A stretch of DNA of 7,519 nucleotides from assembly GCA_021823945.1 (NCBI GenBank), contig JAKALW010000053.1, positions 1 to 7,519 of the forward strand, in the 5' to 3' direction. Under the pieces are notes generated by a model. It had not been told where the DNA came from and did no database searches. It saw nothing but the letters and a program-made list of their open reading frames with translations. Of this stretch, positions 1 to 5,880 are shown piece after piece (positions within the stretch are counted from its first letter, which is position 1; each line of letters begins with the position of its first letter). A program made the position numbers and the translations under genes. Source of the DNA: Microcaldota archaeon. Its GTDB lineage: Archaea > Micrarchaeota > Micrarchaeia > Anstonellales > VGKX01.

Positions 1-60
1 GAAACCACAAGGGATTATGTGCAGGCTCAAGACGGTCAAAGGACTCTTAGAGACTTCTAA
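1..60 (+). CDS. tnpB: C-terminal tail of a probable TnpB (partial, start outside window)
   Basis: Frame 1 is open from the first base and ends in TAA at 58-60, giving a 19-residue tail that begins ETTRDYVQAQ and ends LRDF. The residues carry no catalytic motif: the RuvC and zinc-finger parts of TnpB would lie upstream of the window. The assignment rests on position. The stop sits 12 nt before a strong GC-rich hairpin and the GGAGGAGGTCA sequence typical of the right end of IS200/IS605-family elements, where tnpB is normally the last gene. TnpB is an RNA-guided nuclease that helps retain the element at its site. Without the upstream part it cannot be said whether the gene is intact or belongs to a TnpB-only (IS1341-like) element. 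Confidence 0.55.
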   Translation, partial: ETTRDYVQAQDGQRTLRDF

Positions 61-101
61 GTCAATGGGATACCCCGGACTTTAGTCCGGGGAGGAGGTC
101 A
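46..101 (+). ncRNA. Candidate 3' part of an omega (guide) RNA overlapping the tnpB stop
   Basis: Two consecutive perfect hairpins are seen: CTTAGA (46-51), loop GACT, TCTAAG (56-61), which spans the tnpB stop codon, then the 8-bp CCCCGGAC/GTCCGGGG stem at 73-92. In IS605/IS1341 elements the omega RNA is known to derive from the 3' end of tnpB plus the right end, and its guide is the sequence just outside the element. If that holds here, the guide would begin near 102 with the T-run and the AAATCACAAATC stretch. Expression and the 5' end are unknown, so this is inference from structure and position. Confidence 0.45.
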
Positions 102-105
102 TTTT

Positions 106-171
106 TTGAAATCACAAATCCCTTATCTTAGCCTAATATTGAAATCATCAATCCCGTATTTTAGCATATTT
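106..171. repeat. 33-bp direct repeat, two imperfect tandem copies in AT-rich flank
   Basis: TTGAAATCA begins at 106 and again at 139. The two 33-bp units share TTGAAATCA, then AATCCC, TAT and TTAGC in register, with scattered mismatches. A third, much weaker unit may start at 172 with TTGGAAT, again 33 bp on. The repeats lie immediately outside the mobile-element end and upstream of the asnB promoter. They contain no convincing gene. A regulatory role, an old insertion scar or a decayed tandem array are all possible. The rest of 61-301 holds only the asnB promoter and leader. Confidence 0.5.
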
Positions 172-242
172 TTGGAATATTTCCATTTTTTCGGCTTATT
201 TATCCAAATTATTATAAAAATTATCTATTTTCTTGCAATATC

Positions 243-250
243 TTTATATC
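243..250 (+). promoter_or_regulatory. TATA-like box for asnB
   Basis: TTTATATC at 243-250 is the last AT-rich block before composition becomes GC-richer. An archaeal start site about 26 nt downstream would fall near 272, giving a leader of about 30 nt before the ATG at 302. A second AT-rich candidate (ATTATAAAAA, 211-220) lies further upstream. Confidence 0.4.
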
Positions 251-290
251 CGGCTCCTGCCGCATCCTGGCATTGTTTTCCAATCAATCA

Positions 291-296
291 GGGGTG
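291..296 (+). promoter_or_regulatory. Shine-Dalgarno-like site of asnB
   Basis: GGGGTG ends 5 nt before the ATG at 302 and contains GGTG, complementary to the usual 3' end of archaeal 16S rRNA. It supports the ATG at 302 over the in-frame ATG at 233. asnB is the only gene here with an evident leader plus ribosome binding site. Confidence 0.5.
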
Positions 297-301
297 CTCA
301 T

Positions 302-1969
302 ATGTGCGGGATAATCGGAATATTCGGAATCGGCAAGCGCGGCGAGGAAATGCGCAGGCGCGCATTGAAGATGGCGGGCCTTGTGCGGCACAGGGGGCCT
401 GATTGGAGCGGGATATTCGACGACGGCAAGGCTATTCTTGCGCACGAAAGGCTCTCGATTGTCGACGTGGAGGGCGGCGCCCAGCCGCTTTTTGACTCGC
501 TTTCCGGCAGGGCGCTTGTGGCAAACGGCGAGATTTACAACCACGCGCTTTTGGAATGCAGGCTCAAGAAAAATCACGAGTGGAAGACCAAGTCGGACTG
601 CGAGGTTCTTCTCTATCTTTACGACGAGTACGGCCCCGCCTTCCTTGACATGCTAAACGGCATATTCGCCTTTGCAATTTATGACCCGAAAAAGGGCGAT
701 TACTTCATAGCCCGAGACCACATGGGCATTGTTCCGCTTTACCTGGGCTGGGACAAAGACGGGATTGTCCACATCGCAAGCGAGCTCAAGTCATTGTCTG
801 AATTCTGCCCGAAGATCCGGGAATTCCCGCCTGGGCATTATTTCACGGGAAGCAAAGGCGAATTCACAAAATGGTATGACCCGCAGTGGGCGCACGGGAT
901 TCCAGCAGGGAAAGTCTCGCTTGAGGCATTGCGCGGGAAGCTCGAGGCGGCAGTCGAGAGGCAGCTCATGTCAGACGTCCCTTACGGAGTGCTGATTTCG
1001 GGCGGGCTTGATTCCTCAATCATCGCAGCCATAGCGTCAAAATACAGGAAAATGCGCGTGGAGTCGGGGGGAAAGGAGGAGGCGTGGTGGCCCCGCCTGC
1101 ATTCGTTTTCAGTAGGGCTTGAGGGCTCGCCTGACGCCAAATACGCCCGCGACGTGGCGAAATACCTGGGCACTGCCCATCACGAGATAAAGTTCACAAT
1201 CCAGGAGGGCTTTGACGCCATAAGCGACGTGATATACCACCTCGAGACGTTCGACGTCACCACAATCCGCGCGGCGACGCCAATGTACCTCATGGCGCGA
1301 AAAATCAAGTCCTACGGCATCAAGATGGTGCTTTCCGGCGAGGGCGCGGACGAGGTTTTCGGCGGCTATCTGTATTTCCACATGGCGCCTGACGCGAAAG
1401 AGTTCCATGAGGAGACTGTCAGGAAACTCTTTTCCTTGAGCAAGTACGACTGCCTGCGCGCGAACAAGGCCACAAGCGCGTGGGGGCTTGAGGCGCGCGT
1501 GCCATTTTTGGACCGCGAGTTCCTGGATTATGCAATGTCAATCGACCCGGAGGACAAGATGTGCCCTGGGGACAAAATCGAGAAAAACGTCCTGCGGAAG
1601 GCATTTGAGGGCTATCTTCCCTACGACGTGCTCTGGCGCCAAAAAGAGCAGTTCTCGGACGGCGTGGGCTATGGCTGGATAGATTACCTGAAAAAGCACG
1701 CTTCCGAGGCTGTAACGGACAAGATGATGGCCCAGGCCGCAAAGAGGTTCCCGGTCAAGCCGCCCGCGTCAAAGGAGGAATATTATTACAGGGGCATTTT
1801 CGAGGAGCATTTCCCAAGCCCCGCTGCCGCAGAGACAGTGCCTGTGGGGCCGTCAATTGCGTGCTCGACCCCGACCGCGTTTCGGTGGAGCAAGGCATTT
1901 GAGGGAATGTCGGACCCTTCCGGCAGGGCAGTCAAAGGCGTGCACAAGCAGGCTGTGAAGTGCGTGTAG
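302..1969 (+). CDS. asnB: Asparagine synthetase, glutamine-hydrolysing (AsnB type)
   Basis: Cytosolic enzyme that makes asparagine from aspartate, ATP and glutamine-derived ammonia (EC 6.3.5.4). The start is fixed by chemistry: the protein must begin Met-Cys so that Cys2 becomes the N-terminal nucleophile of the class II amidotransferase domain (MCGIIGIFG). An in-frame ATG at 233 would bury this cysteine behind 23 residues. The glutaminase domain covers about 1-190, with R50 in ERLSIVD, NGE at 75-77 and D99. The synthetase domain follows, with the ATP pyrophosphatase loop SGGLDSS at 233-239 and SGEGADEVFGGY at 345-356. The C-terminal region keeps RQKEQFSDGVGY (446-457) and the DPSGRAVKGVH tail. 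At 555 residues it is the length of E. coli AsnB and collinear with it throughout, so it looks intact. Such close likeness to the bacterial enzyme in an archaeal setting suggests transfer. It is monocistronic and convergent with the next gene. Confidence 0.96.
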   Translation: MCGIIGIFGIGKRGEEMRRRALKMAGLVRHRGPDWSGIFDDGKAILAHERLSIVDVEGGAQPLFDSLSGRALVANGEIYNHALLECRLKKNHEWKTKSDCEVLLYLYDEYGPAFLDMLNGIFAFAIYDPKKGDYFIARDHMGIVPLYLGWDKDGIVHIASELKSLSEFCPKIREFPPGHYFTGSKGEFTKWYDPQWAHGIPAGKVSLEALRGKLEAAVERQLMSDVPYGVLISGGLDSSIIAAIASKYRKMRVESGGKEEAWWPRLHSFSVGLEGSPDAKYARDVAKYLGTAHHEIKFTIQEGFDAISDVIYHLETFDVTTIRAATPMYLMARKIKSYGIKMVLSGEGADEVFGGYLYFHMAPDAKEFHEETVRKLFSLSKYDCLRANKATSAWGLEARVPFLDREFLDYAMSIDPEDKMCPGDKIEKNVLRKAFEGYLPYDVLWRQKEQFSDGVGYGWIDYLKKHASEAVTDKMMAQAAKRFPVKPPASKEEYYYRGIFEEHFPSPAAAETVPVGPSIACSTPTAFRWSKAFEGMSDPSGRAVKGVHKQAVKCV

Positions 1970-1987
1970 GGAAAAATCAGGAACTGG

Positions 1988-2014
1988 AAGAGGCACTTAG
2001 TTGTGCCTTTTTTT
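1988..2014 (+). terminator. Hairpin plus T-run terminator of asnB
   Basis: AGGCAC (1991-1996) pairs with GTGCCT (2003-2008) across a 6-nt loop, and the stem can extend outward with A-T and G-T pairs into the T-run at 2008-2014. It begins about 20 nt after the asnB stop. The loop contains the stop codon of the convergent gene, and the T-run is the complement of lysine codons in that gene's C-terminal tail. Archaeal termination depends mainly on the U-run; the hairpin is an addition. Confidence 0.65.
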
Positions 2015-3661
2015 CCTTGTGCCTGCCTTGGAATGTTTTGCCGCCTTCTTGTGGTGTTTTTTCCTTTCCACTTCCACATTTGCGTTTTCCTTGGAATTTG
2101 GGTCTATTGTGAGCACATGGCTCGAGCTGTTGCCGTTTGCGTCGTCCACAGGATTCCAAAATACGCTTGTCTTGACAACATAGCCGAGGTTTTCCGCAAG
2201 CCTGTTCCTTATTGTGCCAATGTATTTGAGCCCTTTGTCGTATTCGGCCTCATTCCATTTCTGGACCTTGTCTTTCCTATCCTGTGAAAGATGGTCCCAA
2301 TCAACCCGGATGCGGGTTTCCTCGAACTGCTTCTTTTCCATGCGGAATTTTTTCCTTCCCTTCTTATCCTTATACGGCACCTTGACTTTTCTTGTGACAT
2401 TGACAGTCACGGTGTCGGTGATTGAAGCAGTTATTTTTTCCCAGGCATTGTGCACTCCGCCATTGTATCCAGAGGCAATTGCGCACATTGTCTGTAGCTC
2501 GTTTTGGTAAATCGCGTCCGGCAGCCCATTGACCCTGAGGCGCGCTTTTAGGTTTGAGAGAATGTCAAAGTGATGATAATACGCAAGGATTGAGGAATAG
2601 ATGAAATCCCCGCGGTCATTTGTCTTGTTTAGCCACTTGTAGGGAGGATAGCCTGACTCTTCTGCCCAAGCCTTGAATACCTTAAGCGGGTCGTCGGAGT
2701 AATTCTTGAGAAGGTTCTTTTCCGTCCTGCCGATTATCTGGTAAGGCCCTACTGCGCCAGCCGAGCTGTTTGTAAGGAACTTTGCCTGGTTCCTGTGTAT
2801 CGCGACATTGAATAGGAAGCGCGAAAGCGCCTTTTCAATAGCCTTTTCATTGCCAAGGAGCGCAGGATCCATTGCCTCGACAATTGCGATAAGCGCGTTT
2901 GCATTCCTTGGCACCTTTTCAAGAAGCGGGGGCAATTCCTTCCTGCCGGAAAATTTCAGTATCGCGGCCCTTGCAATGGAATCCGCAGCCTTGAGATACC
3001 CTATTCCCTCCTCGGCGAGCTTTCCCGAGTACAGGCTGCTTGAGAACGGGCAGACCAGGTAATGCCTTTTCCCCAGAGAGCGGCTTGACGCGAAAATCTT
3101 CGCCGCAAGCACAACCCACTCGCCTTCCCCGCCATTTTTTTGCACGAACATCTCGGAATAGACTCCGCCAGGGTCCTTTTCCTTGCTTGCCCGGGATATT
3201 GAGAATTTGCCGTCGCTGGAAACCACTGTTTTTCCGCAGTCGGGCCTCTTGCTTATGAGGATGTGCTTTTCAACTATGGAACCATCAACTATTTTGCCGA
3301 CAACGAGCGCCTGCTCGTCTTTGCCCACTTTCTTTGCTTGCTGGAGCATTTTCTTGGCATTGTAGCATTCATCCATGACTTCCTGTGCATCCATTTTTCC
3401 CTTGGCTTCGAAAACTCCGCTGAAAGCATTGAGCGCAGCCTGCTTTATTTGGTCGCTTTTCAAATGGCTGGCCTGCCAATTGCCGCCTGGCACGTGTTTT
3501 ACTGGGCCGTCGCTCGATGGCTTGAGCATGAAAAAAAGTGCTACTGCAGCTGCTGCGGTTAATGGAACTGCCAATTTCTTGAATGCGCTTATTTTCTTGA
3601 AATTGGCATTTGAATTATCGTTTGAATTATCATTTGAATTATCATTATGGCTGAACTTCAT
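1997..3661 (-). CDS. Membrane-anchored protein with lytic-transglycosylase (SLT)-like core
   Basis: A 554-residue protein. Residues 1-20 are Asn/Asp/Ser-rich. Basic residues at 22-29 precede one hydrophobic segment (about 30-46, AVPLTAAAAVALFFML), so the N-terminus is probably inside and the rest outside the cell. Residues 90-205 form a mixed region of unknown fold with cysteines at 99, 142 and 204. The core has two SLT-like signatures in the correct order: SSAGAVGPYQI at 299-309 (compare S.aGA.GLMQ) and AIASGYNGG at 394-402 (compare A.AYNaG). The catalytic Glu normally about 12 residues before GA.G is absent there (R290). E262 in ALIAIVEAMDP resembles the catalytic helix, with an insertion after it. 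A lysine-rich insert (about 422-448) and a basic tail (533-554, KKHHKK...RKKRHN) follow. It may cleave glycan strands, perhaps of other cells, or may be a non-catalytic glycan binder. The promoter suggests a leaderless mRNA starting at the ATG. The fold is moderately sure; the activity is not. Confidence 0.8.
   Translation of the reverse strand: MKFSHNDNSNDNSNDNSNANFKKISAFKKLAVPLTAAAAVALFFMLKPSSDGPVKHVPGGNWQASHLKSDQIKQAALNAFSGVFEAKGKMDAQEVMDECYNAKKMLQQAKKVGKDEQALVVGKIVDGSIVEKHILISKRPDCGKTVVSSDGKFSISRASKEKDPGGVYSEMFVQKNGGEGEWVVLAAKIFASSRSLGKRHYLVCPFSSSLYSGKLAEEGIGYLKAADSIARAAILKFSGRKELPPLLEKVPRNANALIAIVEAMDPALLGNEKAIEKALSRFLFNVAIHRNQAKFLTNSSAGAVGPYQIIGRTEKNLLKNYSDDPLKVFKAWAEESGYPPYKWLNKTNDRGDFIYSSILAYYHHFDILSNLKARLRVNGLPDAIYQNELQTMCAIASGYNGGVHNAWEKITASITDTVTVNVTRKVKVPYKDKKGRKKFRMEKKQFEETRIRVDWDHLSQDRKDKVQKWNEAEYDKGLKYIGTIRNRLAENLGYVVKTSVFWNPVDDANGNSSSHVLTIDPNSKENANVEVERKKHHKKAAKHSKAGTRKKRHN
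3610..3645. repeat. 12-bp tandem repeat encoding Asn-Asp-Asn-Ser units
   Basis: Three near-identical units (TTGAATTATCGT, then TTGAATTATCAT twice) lie in register at 3610, 3622 and 3634. Read on the minus strand they encode the NDNS repeat near the N-terminus of the membrane-anchored protein. The period is a multiple of three, so gain or loss of units changes length without frameshift. The segment precedes the membrane anchor and is probably a disordered cytoplasmic tail. Confidence 0.75.
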
Positions 3662-3682
3662 ATAGTAATTTAATTGTTATAA

Positions 3683-3690
3683 CTTATAAA
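3683..3690 (-). promoter_or_regulatory. TATA box of the SLT-like gene, leaderless arrangement
   Basis: On the minus strand TTTATAAG is centred about 25-26 nt upstream of the A of the ATG at 3661. That is the usual archaeal TATA-to-start-site distance, so the mRNA probably starts at the start codon. No ribosome binding site is seen. The box lies in the 60-bp gap after the alkD stop, so the gene has its own promoter even though alkD is upstream on the same strand. Confidence 0.6.
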
Positions 3691-3721
3691 TATCCATGTA
3701 ACGTGTAGCTGGGCAATATCA

Positions 3722-4432
3722 TTATTTTTTCATTGCCTCCGTTCTCATTTCTTTGGGCATAAGCTCGATTGCATACCTCAAGGCAGTGCGCGGCATGACC
3801 TTGCGGTGTTTCACCACGTAGTCAAAGACCTCTTTCTGGTGTTTCCTGCTCTCCTCCTTCAAAAGCCAGCCATAGCCTTTCTGCACCATGTCGTCCGGGT
3901 CCAAAAGCAGGATATCTGCAATTTCAAAGGCGTCTTTTAGGAACCTGCCCCTTTTGGCGGGGACAATCAGCGAAACGGCTGCGGCGCGCCTCATCCACCT
4001 GTTTTTTGATTTTGCCCAAACTTTCAGGTCTGCTACCCTTTCAGGGTACATGTCCATGAAGTCCCCTATTGAATGGTTGCAAAAGCCGTCGCACTTTGCC
4101 CAGTTGTTGATATACCTGTCAATCCACGACCTGAAAATCCCGAGGTCGGCAGGCTCGAACTGTTTTGCGAGTTTTGGCACCCACGTGGACACCACGAACG
4201 CCTCCTCGCAATAGTCAGACTTGAAAAGCTCCTCGCACAGGGCGAACACTTCTTCCTTTCCAAGTTTCCCGGCCGACTCCTTCCAGTATTTGTTGGCTAT
4301 TTTCACGACAGTGCCGGTCTTGACGCCATATAGCTCGATTTTTTCCTTGAAAAACCTCTTGCCGCTCTCCTTTGTCTTCTCGTCCGCATTGGCCTTCAGC
4401 TCTTCCTTGATTTTTTTAATTGTCGGGTACAT
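3722..4432 (-). CDS. DNA alkylation repair glycosylase, AlkD family
   Basis: Probable DNA glycosylase removing N3- and N7-alkylated purines, made of HEAT-like helical repeats that wrap the DNA. From the start used here it has 236 residues, close to the family norm. Family features are the N-terminal KRFFKEKIELYGVK (25-38), NNWAKCD (109-115) supplying the Trp and Asp positions, RWMRR (145-149) supplying the Arg, and MVQKGYGWLLKE (182-193) supplying the second Trp. The Trp-Asp-Arg-Trp set matches that known to be essential in Bacillus cereus AlkD, with near-identical spacing, so it is likely active. Two starts are possible: ATG at 4450, or ATG at 4432 six codons later. The second is preferred because GAATATATTC lies about 27 nt upstream of it and residues begin directly at the first helix. 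It is divergent from the glycosyltransferase, and nothing in the context ties it to its neighbours. Confidence 0.9.
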   Translation of the reverse strand: MYPTIKKIKEELKANADEKTKESGKRFFKEKIELYGVKTGTVVKIANKYWKESAGKLGKEEVFALCEELFKSDYCEEAFVVSTWVPKLAKQFEPADLGIFRSWIDRYINNWAKCDGFCNHSIGDFMDMYPERVADLKVWAKSKNRWMRRAAAVSLIVPAKRGRFLKDAFEIADILLLDPDDMVQKGYGWLLKEESRKHQKEVFDYVVKHRKVMPRTALRYAIELMPKEMRTEAMKK

Positions 4433-4454
4433 GCCAATGCTTTGGGCCATGACT

Positions 4455-4464
4455 GAATATATTC
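4455..4464 (-). promoter_or_regulatory. Candidate TATA element for alkD
   Basis: GAATATATTC is a 10-bp palindrome centred about 27 nt upstream of the ATG at 4432, matching the spacing of the other leaderless promoters here, slightly long. For the outer ATG at 4450 it would be too close, and only a weak AT-rich candidate (minus-strand GATTAATG near 4475) would be available. This is the main reason for choosing the inner start. Confidence 0.4.
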
Positions 4465-4519
4465 ATTGCGCATTAATCTTGCATTCCTTCCGTACTCACT
4501 GGCTGGCTGCGCGCGCTGC

Positions 4520-4544
4520 CCAGCTTCTGCGCCGCAACAGCTGG
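4520..4544. repeat. Inverted repeat between divergent alkD and glycosyltransferase promoters
   Basis: CCAGCT (4520-4525) and AGCTGG (4539-4544) are perfect inverted arms with a 13-nt GC-rich spacer. They lie in the GC-rich centre of the 4451-4608 intergenic region, about 35 nt upstream of the glycosyltransferase TATA box. It could be an operator shared by the two promoters. The arms are short enough to occur by chance. Confidence 0.25.
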
Positions 4545-4578
4545 TGCACGTCTCTTCCGCAAAAGCCGGGCGTCAGGG

Positions 4579-4586
4579 TTTTATAA
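4579..4586 (+). promoter_or_regulatory. TATA box of the glycosyltransferase, leaderless arrangement
   Basis: TTTTATAA is centred about 26 nt before the ATG at 4609, so transcription should begin at or next to that codon. The upstream in-frame ATG at 4588 lies directly against the box and would not be in the transcript. Confidence 0.6.
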
Positions 4587-4608
4587 TATGCCGGCAAATA
4601 TCCCGCAT

Positions 4609-5880
4609 ATGGAAAAATATATGAGCATCTGCAGCGTGAGCCAATCTTTCCTGCCATACATGGGCGGCCTTACCAAATACGTCAATGCCCTGGGCAAGAA
4701 ATTCATCCAGGGAGGCCATGACTTCCGCGTCATGCATTTCAAGACTCAAAGCATTGAAGCGATAGATTTTTCATCAGGCATCCCGCTCCTGCGCACCAAT
4801 GTCGAGGGCGTGGGCGCGGAAGCCATGGGCGGCTATATGAGGTTCAAGGAATCCCTGCTCAATGCCACGCACCTTTCAGGCGACATAGCCGCGGACCCGA
4901 GGTCTCTCCCTGAATTTTCCGACTACCTCAAAGTCAGCGGGAAACTGGCTGAATACGTGCTTGACACATACGACTACAAGCCTTTCGACATTCTCCACAT
5001 CCATGACTTCCAGCTCCTCCCGCTCGCCGGAATGCTTGAAAGCCTAAAGGTGCCAAAGGTTTTCACGTTCCACATCCCTTTCAGCGCCGGCATGAACGCC
5101 AACTGGAAAAGTTTCATCGCCGGCTACATGGCAGATTACGACCGCGTGGTGCTCTCGACTGCCGAATACGCGTCCGCTGCGTCCGCTGCCGGGCTCCCCG
5201 CAGATAAAATCGTCCAAATCTTCCCTTTCATCGACCCTGAGGAGTATATTGTCAAGGGGGAAAATGACGCACGGAAAAAGCTGGGCATTGCTGAGAGCGA
5301 CTTTCTCATATTGTGCGTGAGCAGGATGGACCCGCGCAAGGGCCAGGAGGTCCTCGTGCGCGCCATGGAAAAGGTCGCGGCCCAGTTCCCAAGCGCGAAA
5401 TGCGTCTTTGTCGGCAATGGCTCGTTCACGCAAAAGCTCATGGGCAAGGAGCGCGGCGGATACAAGGAATCGCTGGTTTCCCTTGCAAATGAATTGGGCG
5501 TATCGCGGCAAGTGATTTTCACAGGCTACCTGCCCGACGAGGAGGTCAACAAGCTTTATGCGGCATGCGACGTGGTGGTCCAGCCGTCGGTGCACGAGGG
5601 TTTTGGTCTGACAGTCTCGCAGGGAATGCTTTTTGGCAAGCCAATCGTGGGCTCCAATGTTGGCGGCATACCCGTCCAGGTAAAAAACGGCTCCAATGGC
5701 TATCTTTTCGATATCGGGGACTTCAATGCGCTTGCGCGGGAGCTTGCATCCCTTGCCGGCGACCCTGGGCTGAGGGCGACTATGGGAAATGCGGGCAAGA
5801 AGTTTTTCCGGGAGGCGCTTGATGCTGAAATCGGCTACCGCAAGCATCTGGAGCTATACACGAGCCTGTTGCGGCACTAG
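4609..5880 (+). CDS. GT4-family retaining glycosyltransferase, TreT/trehalose-synthase-like
   Basis: Cytosolic GT-B enzyme of 423 residues transferring a sugar from a nucleotide donor; the acceptor is not known. The N-terminal domain has SFLPYMGGLTKYV (13-25), whose GG loop binds the donor phosphates, and DILHIHDFQLLPLAG (127-141) followed by FHIPFSAG. These HD and HIPF elements recall trehalose-forming enzymes. The C-terminal domain has SRMDPRKG (238-245), whose R239 and K244 contact the donor diphosphate, and HEGFGLTVSQ (329-338), then GKPIVGSNVGGIP. The latter stretch is like archaeal TreT and related solute-forming GT4 enzymes. The second glutamate of the EX7E motif is Gln338. The start at 4609 rather than 4588 follows from promoter spacing; ATG at 4621 is a further option. 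The stop overlaps that of the convergent channel gene. A trehalose-6-phosphatase-like gene lies 0.95 kb away, favouring a role in trehalose or a similar compatible solute. Other glycan or lipid acceptors remain possible. Confidence 0.88.
   Translation: MEKYMSICSVSQSFLPYMGGLTKYVNALGKKFIQGGHDFRVMHFKTQSIEAIDFSSGIPLLRTNVEGVGAEAMGGYMRFKESLLNATHLSGDIAADPRSLPEFSDYLKVSGKLAEYVLDTYDYKPFDILHIHDFQLLPLAGMLESLKVPKVFTFHIPFSAGMNANWKSFIAGYMADYDRVVLSTAEYASAASAAGLPADKIVQIFPFIDPEEYIVKGENDARKKLGIAESDFLILCVSRMDPRKGQEVLVRAMEKVAAQFPSAKCVFVGNGSFTQKLMGKERGGYKESLVSLANELGVSRQVIFTGYLPDEEVNKLYAACDVVVQPSVHEGFGLTVSQGMLFGKPIVGSNVGGIPVQVKNGSNGYLFDIGDFNALARELASLAGDPGLRATMGNAGKKFFREALDAEIGYRKHLELYTSLLRH

Larger units (their letters stand above)
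1..101 (+). mobile_element. Right end of an IS200/IS605-type element
   Basis: A perfect 8-bp hairpin (CCCCGGAC at 73-80, loop TTTA, GTCCGGGG at 85-92) is followed at once by AGGAGGTCA, ending near 101. These elements have no terminal inverted repeats. They carry subterminal hairpins recognised by TnpA, and a CCCCGG...CCGGGG hairpin followed by GGAGGNNGTCA is a common right-end form in archaea. Composition changes sharply after 101, from mixed to strongly AT-rich, which fits the element boundary. The exact cleavage point, around 101, and the left end cannot be fixed from this window. Confidence 0.7.

Noticed and set aside
9..124. AAGGGATT (9-16) matching AATCCCTT (117-124) as an inverted pair across the element end
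   Set aside because: Only 8 bp at 100-bp distance, not placed at either hairpin or boundary; chance is likely.
106..204. CRISPR array
   Set aside because: The 33-bp units are adjacent imperfect repeats with no spacers, and no cas gene is nearby.
233..301. N-terminal extension of asnB from the ATG at 233
   Set aside because: It would place 23 residues before the catalytic N-terminal cysteine, overlaps the predicted promoter, and the ATG at 302 has its own ribosome binding site.
106..402. Plus-strand frame of 98 codons across the promoter into asnB
   Set aside because: Its first half is translated AT-rich spacer and its second half is an alternative frame of asnB; no start signal or domain supports it.
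4490..4580. tRNA or tRNA fragment in the GC-rich divergent spacer
   Set aside because: No cloverleaf, no T-loop GTTCRA sequence and no acceptor stem pairing could be found.
5044..5847. Long minus-strand open frame of 267 codons inside the glycosyltransferase
   Set aside because: It is antisense to a gene with clear GT4 motifs, shows no domain, and has a Cys/His/Arg-rich composition typical of a shadow frame.
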